Source: Acidimicrobiaceae bacterium
Lineage (GTDB): Bacteria > Actinomycetota > Acidimicrobiia > Acidimicrobiales > Palsa-688
NCBI GenBank assembly: GCA_027334785.1
Contig: DAHWQF010000042.1
Location: 1-12,938, forward strand
DNA: 12,938 bases
Direction of reading: 5' to 3'
Each line of letters begins with the position of its first letter. The stretch's first letter is position 1. Below, one piece after another: positions 7,034 to 12,221 of this stretch. The position numbers and the translations under genes are program-made. A model generated the notes under the pieces. It searched no databases and was not told the DNA's origin. It saw only the letters and a program-made list of their open reading frames with translations.

Positions 7034-8748
7034 TGGCCAAGGCTCGCACTGCGGGCCAAAGGACGGCCCGCCTCGTCGGGGCGCTCCGCGGCGTACCCTC
7101 ATGGCCCAGGTTGGCCGCGCTTTGCATTGGCCTCAACCTGGTGCAGACGGGCTTAGTCATGGGATTCGACCCCAACGCTCGGCCCGACCTGGCGCCGCAG
7201 GCGAGCGCGATCGCACCTTTCGGCGTGTTCGGCGACCTCCGCTGGATAAGCGTGTACCAGTACTCCTGGTGGGCTCTGGCTGGCGAACTCGGGGCGATGC
7301 TCCTCGTACGGGGGGCGATCACCGCCCTTTCGATCGGCCTCGCCTGGCCGGGGCGAGTGGCTCGCCCTTCCCCGGCCATGTTGGTGTTCCGTAGCGTCTT
7401 TGGCACCGCCTTGGCCGCAGTGCTCCTTGTACCCAGCGTGGCCCTGCTTTTTGGCCTGGCCGCCGTGCCTATCTCGTGGCTGTTCCTGGCGGCCGTGCCG
7501 TTGGCACTGCTCGTCGCATTGATCGTGCACCCTGCTGCAGTGAGCGGCGACTGGTGGCGAAGGCTGTTCTCGCTGCGGGCCCTCGGGTGGGTGGTGCTGG
7601 CCTTCGCGGTGCTGAGCGCTTCGAGCGCCGCCATGTCCGCCGCTCCACGGGTGCTTTGGCCCGTGGTCGCCGCGCTTTCCGGGTTGTTCAACGCCTGGTC
7701 GTGGTTCGGCGTGGTCCATGCCGTAGCCGACCGCGAACCGGCGCGCCACAAGGTGCCAGTCGCGGCGCTATCTGTTGCCGCATTGGCCGCCATCGTCGTG
7801 GGAGGCACCGTCCTCGGCTTCGAGTCGGCCAAGAGGTCCCCAACCAGCACATTCGAACCCCTGGCCACAGCCCCCTCCGCCTACGCATCGACCGGGCCGG
7901 CCGTGCTCCTTGTCTCGGGTTATGGTTCGAGTTGGGACGGCACCAGCGAGCACCCGATCCCAGGGAACTTCATCGAGGAACCCTTCTCTTACCGAGGCCT
8001 CACAGCATCGGGTGCACCGCTGCCCTACAAAGGGGCGGACACGGCCAAGCCACTCGGGCAGCTAGACCGGATGCTCCTGCAGCAGGTGGCCGCACTGTAC
8101 CAAGCCACGGGCCAAAGCGTCGACATCGTGGCCGAAAGCGAGGGAGCGCTCATCGCTAAATCTGCCCTCTTGGCCAGGCCCGACCTCCACGTGTCGATGC
8201 TCGTGATGGCGAGCCCCCTCGTGAGCCCCGGGCGCGTCTGGTACCCCACTAAGGGCGACAAGGGGTGGGGGGTAGCGAGCAGCACGGCCATGAAGTTGAT
8301 CGGCGACGCCTTTCAGTCGGTCTCGCCCGTGGATCTGTCGCCGGACAACCCGCTTCTGGCCTCTTTGGACAGCGAGGCCCCCCTCCTGCGAGAAGCCATG
8401 GCCTGCCCCCTCCCGGGGGCTCGCCAGTTCGCGCTGCTCCCTCTAGCTGATGCCACCGCCACGCCCACAACCTACAAACTCTCCTACCCCTCGGTCGTGG
8501 TGCCGGCCTTCCACGGAGGGCTCATCGAGACGCCCGCCGCCGCGAGACTGGTCTCCCAAGTGCTGCGCCACGGTCGGGTCGATGACGACCAGGCGCTCTC
8601 CCTAGCGGAAAAGGCGATCAGCTACGCGGCGAGCGCTTGGCAGGTCCCCTCGCTCGGCCCGTCCAACTACCCTAAGGCGGCCCATTCCAAGCCCGCCCTC
8701 AGCTGCGGACAAGTAGCGAACGCGTTGCGGAAGAACCTACGCCGCTGA
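7033..8748 (+). CDS. Multi-pass membrane protein fused to an alpha/beta-hydrolase-like domain
   Basis: 571-aa protein. Residues 1-25 are basic. About seven hydrophobic segments follow (approximately 26-45, 78-104, 121-141, 143-166, 183-203, 208-231, 241-263). Residues ~285-571 look like an alpha/beta hydrolase: beta-strand and oxyanion-type loop V291-L-L-V-S-G-Y-G, nucleophile elbow A367-E-S369-E-G371 preceded by V-D-I-V, then a strand M-L-V-M-A-S-P-L, and a late candidate catalytic histidine H494 (A-F-H494-G-G). The usual G-x-S-x-G is A-x-S-x-G here, a variation known in some lipases. The acidic triad member is not assigned. With seven helices and a cytoplasmic basic N-terminus, the catalytic domain would be outside the membrane. 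The substrate is not known; lipid or ester hydrolysis is an inference from fold. I recognise no named family for the whole protein. Confidence 0.75.
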   Translation: MAKARTAGQRTARLVGALRGVPSWPRLAALCIGLNLVQTGLVMGFDPNARPDLAPQASAIAPFGVFGDLRWISVYQYSWWALAGELGAMLLVRGAITALSIGLAWPGRVARPSPAMLVFRSVFGTALAAVLLVPSVALLFGLAAVPISWLFLAAVPLALLVALIVHPAAVSGDWWRRLFSLRALGWVVLAFAVLSASSAAMSAAPRVLWPVVAALSGLFNAWSWFGVVHAVADREPARHKVPVAALSVAALAAIVVGGTVLGFESAKRSPTSTFEPLATAPSAYASTGPAVLLVSGYGSSWDGTSEHPIPGNFIEEPFSYRGLTASGAPLPYKGADTAKPLGQLDRMLLQQVAALYQATGQSVDIVAESEGALIAKSALLARPDLHVSMLVMASPLVSPGRVWYPTKGDKGWGVASSTAMKLIGDAFQSVSPVDLSPDNPLLASLDSEAPLLREAMACPLPGARQFALLPLADATATPTTYKLSYPSVVVPAFHGGLIETPAAARLVSQVLRHGRVDDDQALSLAEKAISYAASAWQVPSLGPSNYPKAAHSKPALSCGQVANALRKNLRR

Positions 8749-8803
8749 GGCCATGGGCCGAGAGGTTAGGGCTGGCCCGGAGGCGGCGCAAAAGCACGAA
8801 ATG

Positions 8804-8826
8804 CGGGGCACTCTCAGCGAGCCCCG
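8804..8826 (+). other. Small hairpin downstream of the membrane hydrolase
   Basis: CGGGGC (8804-8809) pairs with GCCCCG (8821-8826) across an 11-nt loop. It is 56 nt after the hydrolase stop and has no T-run. It might slow transcription before the next promoter, but the evidence is only the inverted repeat. Confidence 0.25.
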
Positions 8827-8857
8827 TGTGGAACGCGTCGATGCGCTGTTGCTCGCC

Positions 8858-8885
8858 TTGGGCGCAACCTTCAGGGTTATATACT
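8858..8885 (+). promoter_or_regulatory. Candidate sigma-70-type promoter for the SnoaL-like gene
   Basis: TTGGGC at 8858-8863 and TATACT at 8880-8885 are separated by 16 nt. The start would fall near 8892, only a few bases before ATG 8897, giving an almost leaderless message. TATACT is one of the best -10 matches in this GC-rich window. It supports 8897 rather than 8753 as the ancestral start of the broken gene. Confidence 0.5.
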
Positions 8886-8896
8886 CGGCCACGTTT

Positions 8897-9265
8897 ATGG
8901 ATGGCCCCACCGATCATGGCAAAGCAAGGCAGCCAGATGACCTCGGCCGCTTGTTCCTCGAGCGAGCCCGCCAAGGCGATGTCGAGGGTGTAGTCGCCCT
9001 TTACGAGGCAACGGCAGTCCTGGCCTCCGGCGGTGCCGGCCAACTCGTAGGGCACGACGCCATCCGGCACTTCTACCAACAGTTGTTAGCGAACCCGCCG
9101 AACTTCATCGGAGAGGTGCAGCCGTCCCTGCAGTGTGGCGACCCGGCGCTCACCTCGACTCGCTTCGCTGGCGGGGCGACCGCTGTCGACCGCTGAGGTG
9201 GCTCACCGGCAGCCCGACGGTACCTGGCTCTGGGTGATCACCAACCGAACGTCATCGCCGGCTAG
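8897..9265 (+). pseudogene. SnoaL-like/NTF2-fold protein, frameshifted
   Basis: The residues from ATG 8897 (D-D-L-G-R-L-F-L-E-R-A-R-Q-G-D-V-E-G-V-V-A-L-Y-E, then G-H-D-A-I-R-H-F-Y) are typical of small NTF2-fold (SnoaL-like) proteins, a fold used by isomerases, hydrolases and non-enzymatic binding proteins. The frame hits TGA at 9194-9196. CGACCGCTGT (9177-9186) is followed at once by CGACCGCTGA (9187-9196). Removing one 10-bp copy restores G-G-A-T-A-E-V-A-H-R-Q-P-D-G-T-W-L-W-V-I, the expected C-terminal strands. One base also appears missing after 9239; restoring it gives Q-P-N-V-I-A-G then TAG 9263-9265. The repaired protein would be about 120 aa, normal for the family. The in-frame ATG at 8753 would add 48 residues with no family resemblance. 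As it stands the last two beta-strands are lost, so the product is probably non-functional. Confidence 0.78.
9177..9196 (+). repeat. 10-bp tandem duplication causing the frameshift
   Basis: CGACCGCTGT and CGACCGCTGA abut, differing only in the last base. The second copy supplies the TGA stop in the original frame. Confidence 0.85.
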
Positions 9266-9689
9266 GGGCCCATCCCGTTTGACAGCCACAGCCCCCAGAC
9301 GCCGGCCGATTACGGGACCCCGCCCGCCGGCGCAGGCGGCTCTGGGGTAAGGGCCGGCGAGCGGCGGGCGAGCTTGGGGGCCCGTTTGCAAATAAGGCCG
9401 CCCGTCGCCCCTTATAGGCCGCGCCGGGCGTGAATTAACAACGCTTCAACCCCCTCCCGCTTTTGCTGGGCCGGATTTACATACTCCAGGAGTAGTTAAA
9501 GCCGGCCCGACGGTTGGCGGCTGTTGGCAAGTCCTGCCCAACTACCCCATCCGGGCCGGGGCCAGGCCGGGTTTCTTTACAGTCACCCGAACCCGTACCT
9601 GGGCTGGGTCGTCCGCCCGACCCGGCCCGCGCGTCTGAGCACGGGTGGCGCGCCCGGCAGAACCGTCCAACTTGGCGTAACGTAGGCCA
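9266..9689. other. 424-nt gene-free region
   Basis: No reading frame here looks coding on either strand. It contains a 41-bp near-perfect palindrome (9468-9508), local AT-rich spots (9387-9393, 9432-9439) in otherwise G/C-rich DNA, and the promoter of the 70-aa gene at its right end. A TTGACA at 9279-9284 has no -10 at proper spacing. Decay of the upstream pseudogene may have left part of this space. Confidence 0.6.
9468..9508. repeat. 41-bp near-perfect palindrome
   Basis: Arms of 20 nt around a central A at 9488, with 17 of 20 positions complementary. The outer arms are GGGCCGG (9468-9474) and CCGGCCC (9502-9508). The inner core TACTCC-A-GGAGTA (9482-9494) is perfect. The mismatches are at two adjacent positions beside the core and one beside the outer arm. 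It is intergenic, 181 nt before the 70-aa gene. It could be an operator for a large dimeric regulator, a structured RNA element or a mobile-element remnant. Confidence 0.8.
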
Positions 9690-9690
9690 A
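9678..9690 (+). promoter_or_regulatory. Candidate leaderless promoter (-10 TAACGT)
   Basis: TAACGT (9678-9683) fits TANNNT and ends exactly 6 nt before ATG 9690, the spacing that puts transcription start on the first base of the codon. No ribosome binding site is seen before ATG 9690. No clear -35. Confidence 0.5.
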
Positions 9691-9902
9691 TGGCAGGTAT
9701 TCAACCCTCCTCAGGCGGTAGTTCTCTTTACCGATTCCTCCAGCCAGACGAGACTGAGGTCGAGCAACGTCAACTGCTTGATGACGATGCCGCCGAGGAC
9801 TATGCAAGGGGCCTGTCCAAGGCCCGACAAACACCGATCACCATCGAGCGCCGAGACCACGTGGACTGGGAGTACGTGACGGAGGCCGACGAGCGGTCAT
9901 AA
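9690..9902 (+). CDS. Small acidic protein of unknown function, coupled to the S51 peptidase
   Basis: 70-aa protein with about 16 Asp/Glu against 8 Lys/Arg. After a flexible Ser/Gly start, residues 13-29 look like a beta-strand (L-Y-R-F-L-Q-P-D-E-T-E-V-E-Q-R-Q-L), 30-46 an amphipathic helix (D-D-D-A-A-E-D-Y-A-R-G-L-S-K-A), and 47-67 a second strand region (T-P-I-T-I-E-R-R-D-H-V-D-W-E-Y-V-T-E-A-D). It has no signal peptide and no membrane segment. Its TAA overlaps the ATG of the next gene (TAATG, 9900-9904), so the two are translationally coupled. I recognise no named family. The coupling suggests a partner, modulator or sequence-linked companion of the peptidase. Codon usage is coding-like. 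Confidence 0.7.
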   Translation: MAGIQPSSGGSSLYRFLQPDETEVEQRQLLDDDAAEDYARGLSKARQTPITIERRDHVDWEYVTEADERS

Positions 9903-10651
9903 TGACCACGCAACCGACCATCCTCGCCACGAGCGGAGGGTTGTTCCCCGATCTTCGGACCCTCGTGCGCCCCGGTCCCCTGCTCGACTATGCACTCGAG
10001 TTGGCTCAGCCCCGGGCGACACCCAAGCTTTGCTTCGTCAATACTGCCGGCGGCGACCAAGCCTGGTGGAACGCGACCCTTCACTCCGCGTACTACGACC
10101 GACAGGTGACGTTGTCCTGCCTCAACCTTTTCCCCATGCCCAACGTCGCTGACATAGCGGCTCACCTGTTGGCGCAGGACGCAGTCTGGGTCGGCGGTGG
10201 CAGCACGGCCAACCTCCTCGCGCTGTGGCGCCTTCACGGTCTGGACCGGGTTTTGCGGGACTGCTGGGAGCGGGGCATCGTCCTCGCCGGCGTGTCGGCG
10301 GGCTCAATCTGTTGGCATATCGGCGGGACCACTGACTCCTTCGGGCCGGAGTTGCGTCCAGTCACCGATGCACTCGGGTTCCTGCCCTTCTCCAACGCAG
10401 TGCACTACGACTCCGAGGAGCAACGCCGCCCCCTGTTCCACACACTCGTGGCCAACGGCACCTTGCCGGCTGGCTACGCCACCGACAACGGCGTCGGCCT
10501 GCTCTACCGCGGGACCGACATGGTCGAGGCGGTGGCCGAGGTGGCCGGTGCCGGCGCATATCACATCAGAAGGGGCGCAGACGGTGAAGCCGTGGAGACA
10601 AGGATCGAACCCCGTCTCCTCGCCGGTGCCCATGAGCCCTCCACCCCGTAG
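9902..10651 (+). CDS. Family S51 peptidase E-like protein
   Basis: 249-aa cytoplasmic protein of the class I glutamine-amidotransferase-like fold used by peptidase E (aspartyl dipeptidase) and cyanophycinase relatives. It starts I-L-A-T-S-G-G and has V-G-G-G-S-T-A-N-L-L-A-L-W-R (the S51 glycine loop), nucleophile elbow G130-V-S132-A-G-S-I-C-W, T-T-D145-S downstream of it, and H168 in A-V-H-Y-D-S-E-E-Q-R-R-P. S132 and H168 correspond to the catalytic Ser and His of peptidase E. The long form with I-C-W, T-D-S and H-Y-D is the actinobacterial/firmicute type rather than E. coli PepE, so strict Asp-X dipeptidase specificity is not assured. Start ATG 9902 overlaps the upstream stop. An operon of two with the 70-aa gene, probably driven from 9678. 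Confidence 0.88.
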   Translation: MTTQPTILATSGGLFPDLRTLVRPGPLLDYALELAQPRATPKLCFVNTAGGDQAWWNATLHSAYYDRQVTLSCLNLFPMPNVADIAAHLLAQDAVWVGGGSTANLLALWRLHGLDRVLRDCWERGIVLAGVSAGSICWHIGGTTDSFGPELRPVTDALGFLPFSNAVHYDSEEQRRPLFHTLVANGTLPAGYATDNGVGLLYRGTDMVEAVAEVAGAGAYHIRRGADGEAVETRIEPRLLAGAHEPSTP

Positions 10652-10883
10652 GCCGGTAATCGACAAAGCCGCGCTCTACTAAATCGACGCGATCTCCAGC
10701 CAGGGATAGGGGCGCCCGGCCACGCGAACATCTCTGACGACCAGGCGCCGAGAACAGAATGACAGAGTAGTGCCGGGTACCTTCTGCCAGCGGTTGCCTC
10801 TTTTCCAAGAGGTGGTAGGCATATCAGTGCTCGTCGCCCTCTTTAGGCGCAATCACCTAGGAGGCGCTCAAAGCGGCCAGGGC
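10652..10883. other. Intergenic region with a short hairpin
   Basis: Separates the convergent S51 gene and the 86-aa gene. CCTCTT (10797-10802) and AAGAGG (10807-10812) form a perfect 6-bp stem with loop TTCC. There is no downstream T-run in either direction. No gene, tRNA or other RNA was recognised. Confidence 0.45.
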
Positions 10884-11144
10884 CTACCGCAGGACCGCCA
10901 CCGGCTCCGGGTCCCACTCGAGTGCCGGGTCAGGCTCGAAGAAAGCGAAAGCGACGGCCGCCATGCCCGTGGCCACGATGGACCATTTCTTTACGCCGGC
11001 GGCGCCGAAGGGGCTCACCTTCAGCCGTTCGCCTGCAAGCTCGGGCATCGAAAGGGACATGAGGACGAGGCCGCGGCTGATGGCGCTCACCAAGGTGGCC
11101 AAAACCTCGTAACTAGCACCGAGCGGGTGTGCCGCCTCGCTCAT
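10884..11144 (-). CDS. Hypothetical protein, 86 aa
   Basis: Start ATG 11142-11144 with GGTGAGG five bases upstream; TAG at 10884-10886. Codon third positions are strongly G/C, and GGC, GCC, CTC, GTG and CCG codons dominate, which supports a real gene. The first half is mildly hydrophobic and likely helical (Y-E-V-L-A-T-L-V-S-A-I-S-R-G-L-V-L-M-S-L). The second half alternates short hydrophobic strands (W-S-I-V-A-T-G-M-A-A-V-A-F-A-F-F) and ends E-P-V-A-V-L-R. It has no cysteines and no signal peptide. I do not recognise the family. The 5' side holds a perfect 14-bp-arm hairpin, so expression may be controlled there. Confidence 0.65.
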   Translation of the reverse strand: MSEAAHPLGASYEVLATLVSAISRGLVLMSLSMPELAGERLKVSPFGAAGVKKWSIVATGMAAVAFAFFEPDPALEWDPEPVAVLR

Positions 11145-11165
11145 CGAAACCTCACCGTTCAGTCA

Positions 11166-11198
11166 TTGGGTCTTGAGACTCTATGTCTCAAGACCCAA
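11166..11198. repeat. Perfect 14-bp inverted repeat, 5-nt loop
   Basis: TTGGGTCTTGAGAC (11166-11179), loop TCTAT, and GTCTCAAGACCCAA (11185-11198), with no mismatch. It begins 22 nt upstream of the 86-aa gene's start codon, just ahead of its ribosome binding site. Neither side has a T-run, so a rho-independent terminator is unlikely. Either an operator or a stable 5'-UTR hairpin of the 86-aa message. Confidence 0.88.
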
Positions 11199-11199
11199 C

Positions 11200-11206
11200 A
11201 TCTATA
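11200..11206 (-). promoter_or_regulatory. Weak candidate -10 (TATAGAT) for the 86-aa gene
   Basis: Reading the minus strand, TATAGAT lies directly before the palindrome, so a transcript from it would begin within or at the hairpin. No acceptable -35 is seen. The plus strand of the same spot contains TATAAC, so orientation is uncertain. Confidence 0.25.
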
Positions 11207-11241
11207 ACTCTAGTCCACAAGCCGATCGCAGGACCAGCGGC

Positions 11242-11283
11242 AAGGCCCGGTAACAAAGGCCCGGTAACAAAGGCCCGGTAACA
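11242..11283 (+). repeat. Three perfect 14-bp tandem repeats
   Basis: AAGGCCCGGTAACA at 11242-11255, 11256-11269 and 11270-11283 with no mismatch and no spacers. A 14-nt period does not fit coding constraint. It sits about 270 nt upstream of the DUF6431-type gene. Confidence 0.92.
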
Positions 11284-11376
11284 GGGGAAGGGACCAAGGA
11301 CCCCAGCAAGAGCCCGGAGGAGGACGGCAAAAGTGGACGCTCAAGCAGTTAACCAGCAAGTAAGTGACGTCAATGG

Positions 11377-11390
11377 TGTAGAACGACACT
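11377..11390. other. Possible left end of the insertion element
   Basis: TGTAGAACGACACT starts with TGT, as expected for the IS481/IS3-like group, and lies 165-178 nt before the first element gene. The matching right end is outside the window, so the inverted repeat and target duplication cannot be checked. Confidence 0.2.
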
Positions 11391-11557
11391 CCCGATGAAG
11401 ACAGGCGGGCTCTGAGGCGGCAGTAGACGTGCTGACGCGCTGGGGAGGGGGGCGTGGTTGCGTTGCCGGTGGTGGGAGCGGCAAGGTGAGGAGGTCGTAG
11501 AAGGAAAAGGCCCCCTCGCCCAATCTCTTGGCCGAGAAGCGAAGGGGTCCTCTGGTG

Positions 11558-12169
11558 ATGCCCGGAGGCACCGCTTTGTTCATCGTAGGTAGCGACGCCC
11601 GAGATGTCGAGGCGAGCTTGGTGGCAGGCGAACTTGCCTGTTTGCCCTGTGGGGGGCAGCTCCGTCCCTGGGGGTATGCCCGGGAGCGTACGGCACGGCT
11701 GGCAGAAGGTACCGAACGCCATCGGTCCCGGCGCGGGCGTTGCCGTAGTTGTCGCAAGACCACGGTCCTTCTCCCAGAGCGCTTCTTGGCACGCAGGGTG
11801 GACTCGGCGGAGGTGGTTGGCGAAGCGCTGCTCGCCAGGGGGAAGGGCGCCTCTCAATCGGTCATCGCCTCCCTGGTCGGCCGGCCCCGGGAGACGGTGC
11901 GCAACTGGCTGCAAGCGTTCTCCGCCCGAGCCGAGGCGCTCGGGCGCCACTTCACCTCCTGGGCGCTGGCCCTCGACCCCACGCTTGACGGGGTGGTTGC
12001 GCGCGCCACGGCCTTTGCCGACGCCCTCGAGGCGCTCGGCTTGGCGGCTCAGGCGGCGAGCCTTGCACTTGTGCCGAAGCCTGCTTGGTCCTGGGCCTCG
12101 CAGATGACGCGGGGAGGGCTCATTTCCACGGCCTCTTACAACACCAACTGGCCCGCCCCTCCGGGCTGA
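11558..12169 (+). CDS. DUF6431-type zinc-ribbon/HTH protein of an insertion element
   Basis: 203-aa protein. From ATG 11558, C28-x-x-C31 (A-C-L-P-C-G-G) and C62-x-x-C65 (G-R-C-R-S-C-R) form a four-cysteine zinc-ribbon flanking a basic segment, followed by L-L-P-E-R. A helix-turn-helix-like segment is at ~99-121 (S-Q-S-V-I-A-S-L-V-G-R-P-R-E-T-V-R-N-W-L), then an Ala-rich helical tail. This layout is that of DUF6431 proteins, which I know as companions of DDE transposases in actinobacteria; the accessory role in DNA binding is an inference. GTG 11555 directly precedes the ATG and GAAGGGG is 7-10 nt upstream, so either could be used. The gene appears complete, and the transposase follows after 52 nt. 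Confidence 0.75.
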   Translation: MPGGTALFIVGSDARDVEASLVAGELACLPCGGQLRPWGYARERTARLAEGTERHRSRRGRCRSCRKTTVLLPERFLARRVDSAEVVGEALLARGKGASQSVIASLVGRPRETVRNWLQAFSARAEALGRHFTSWALALDPTLDGVVARATAFADALEALGLAAQAASLALVPKPAWSWASQMTRGGLISTASYNTNWPAPPG

Positions 12170-12221
12170 GTAGCCGGAAAACTGCCTCCGGTCCGTCTTA
12201 GAGAACGAAAACGAGGCAAAT

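Larger units (their letters stand above)
11207..11557. other. Gene-free left flank of the insertion element
   Basis: About 350 nt between the palindrome and the DUF6431-type gene. It holds three perfect 14-bp tandem repeats (11242-11283) and a TGT-led sequence at 11377-11390 that could be an element end. A long minus-strand frame across it continues as antisense of the next gene and has no protein-like features. Confidence 0.55.

Noticed and set aside
7850..7930. tRNA T-loop-like words (TTCGAACC, GGTTCGAG)
   Set aside because: They lie inside the hydrolase coding frame with no cloverleaf around them.
8753..8896. N-terminal extension of the SnoaL-like protein from ATG 8753
   Set aside because: No resemblance to the family, and the best promoter (TATACT 8880-8885) lies inside this stretch, favouring ATG 8897.
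9279..9307. Promoter from the TTGACA at 9279
   Set aside because: No TANNNT-like hexamer at 16-18 nt spacing; the region is C-rich.
11166..11198. Rho-independent terminator
   Set aside because: Excellent stem but no T-run on either strand, and it lies before, not after, the neighbouring minus-strand gene.
10770..11207. 145-codon plus-strand frame opposite the 86-aa gene
   Set aside because: Runs through the palindrome and shows no coherent domain; the minus strand has the ribosome binding site and better codon bias.
11242..11283. CRISPR-like array
   Set aside because: The three copies abut with no spacers and are only 14 bp long; no cas genes are present.
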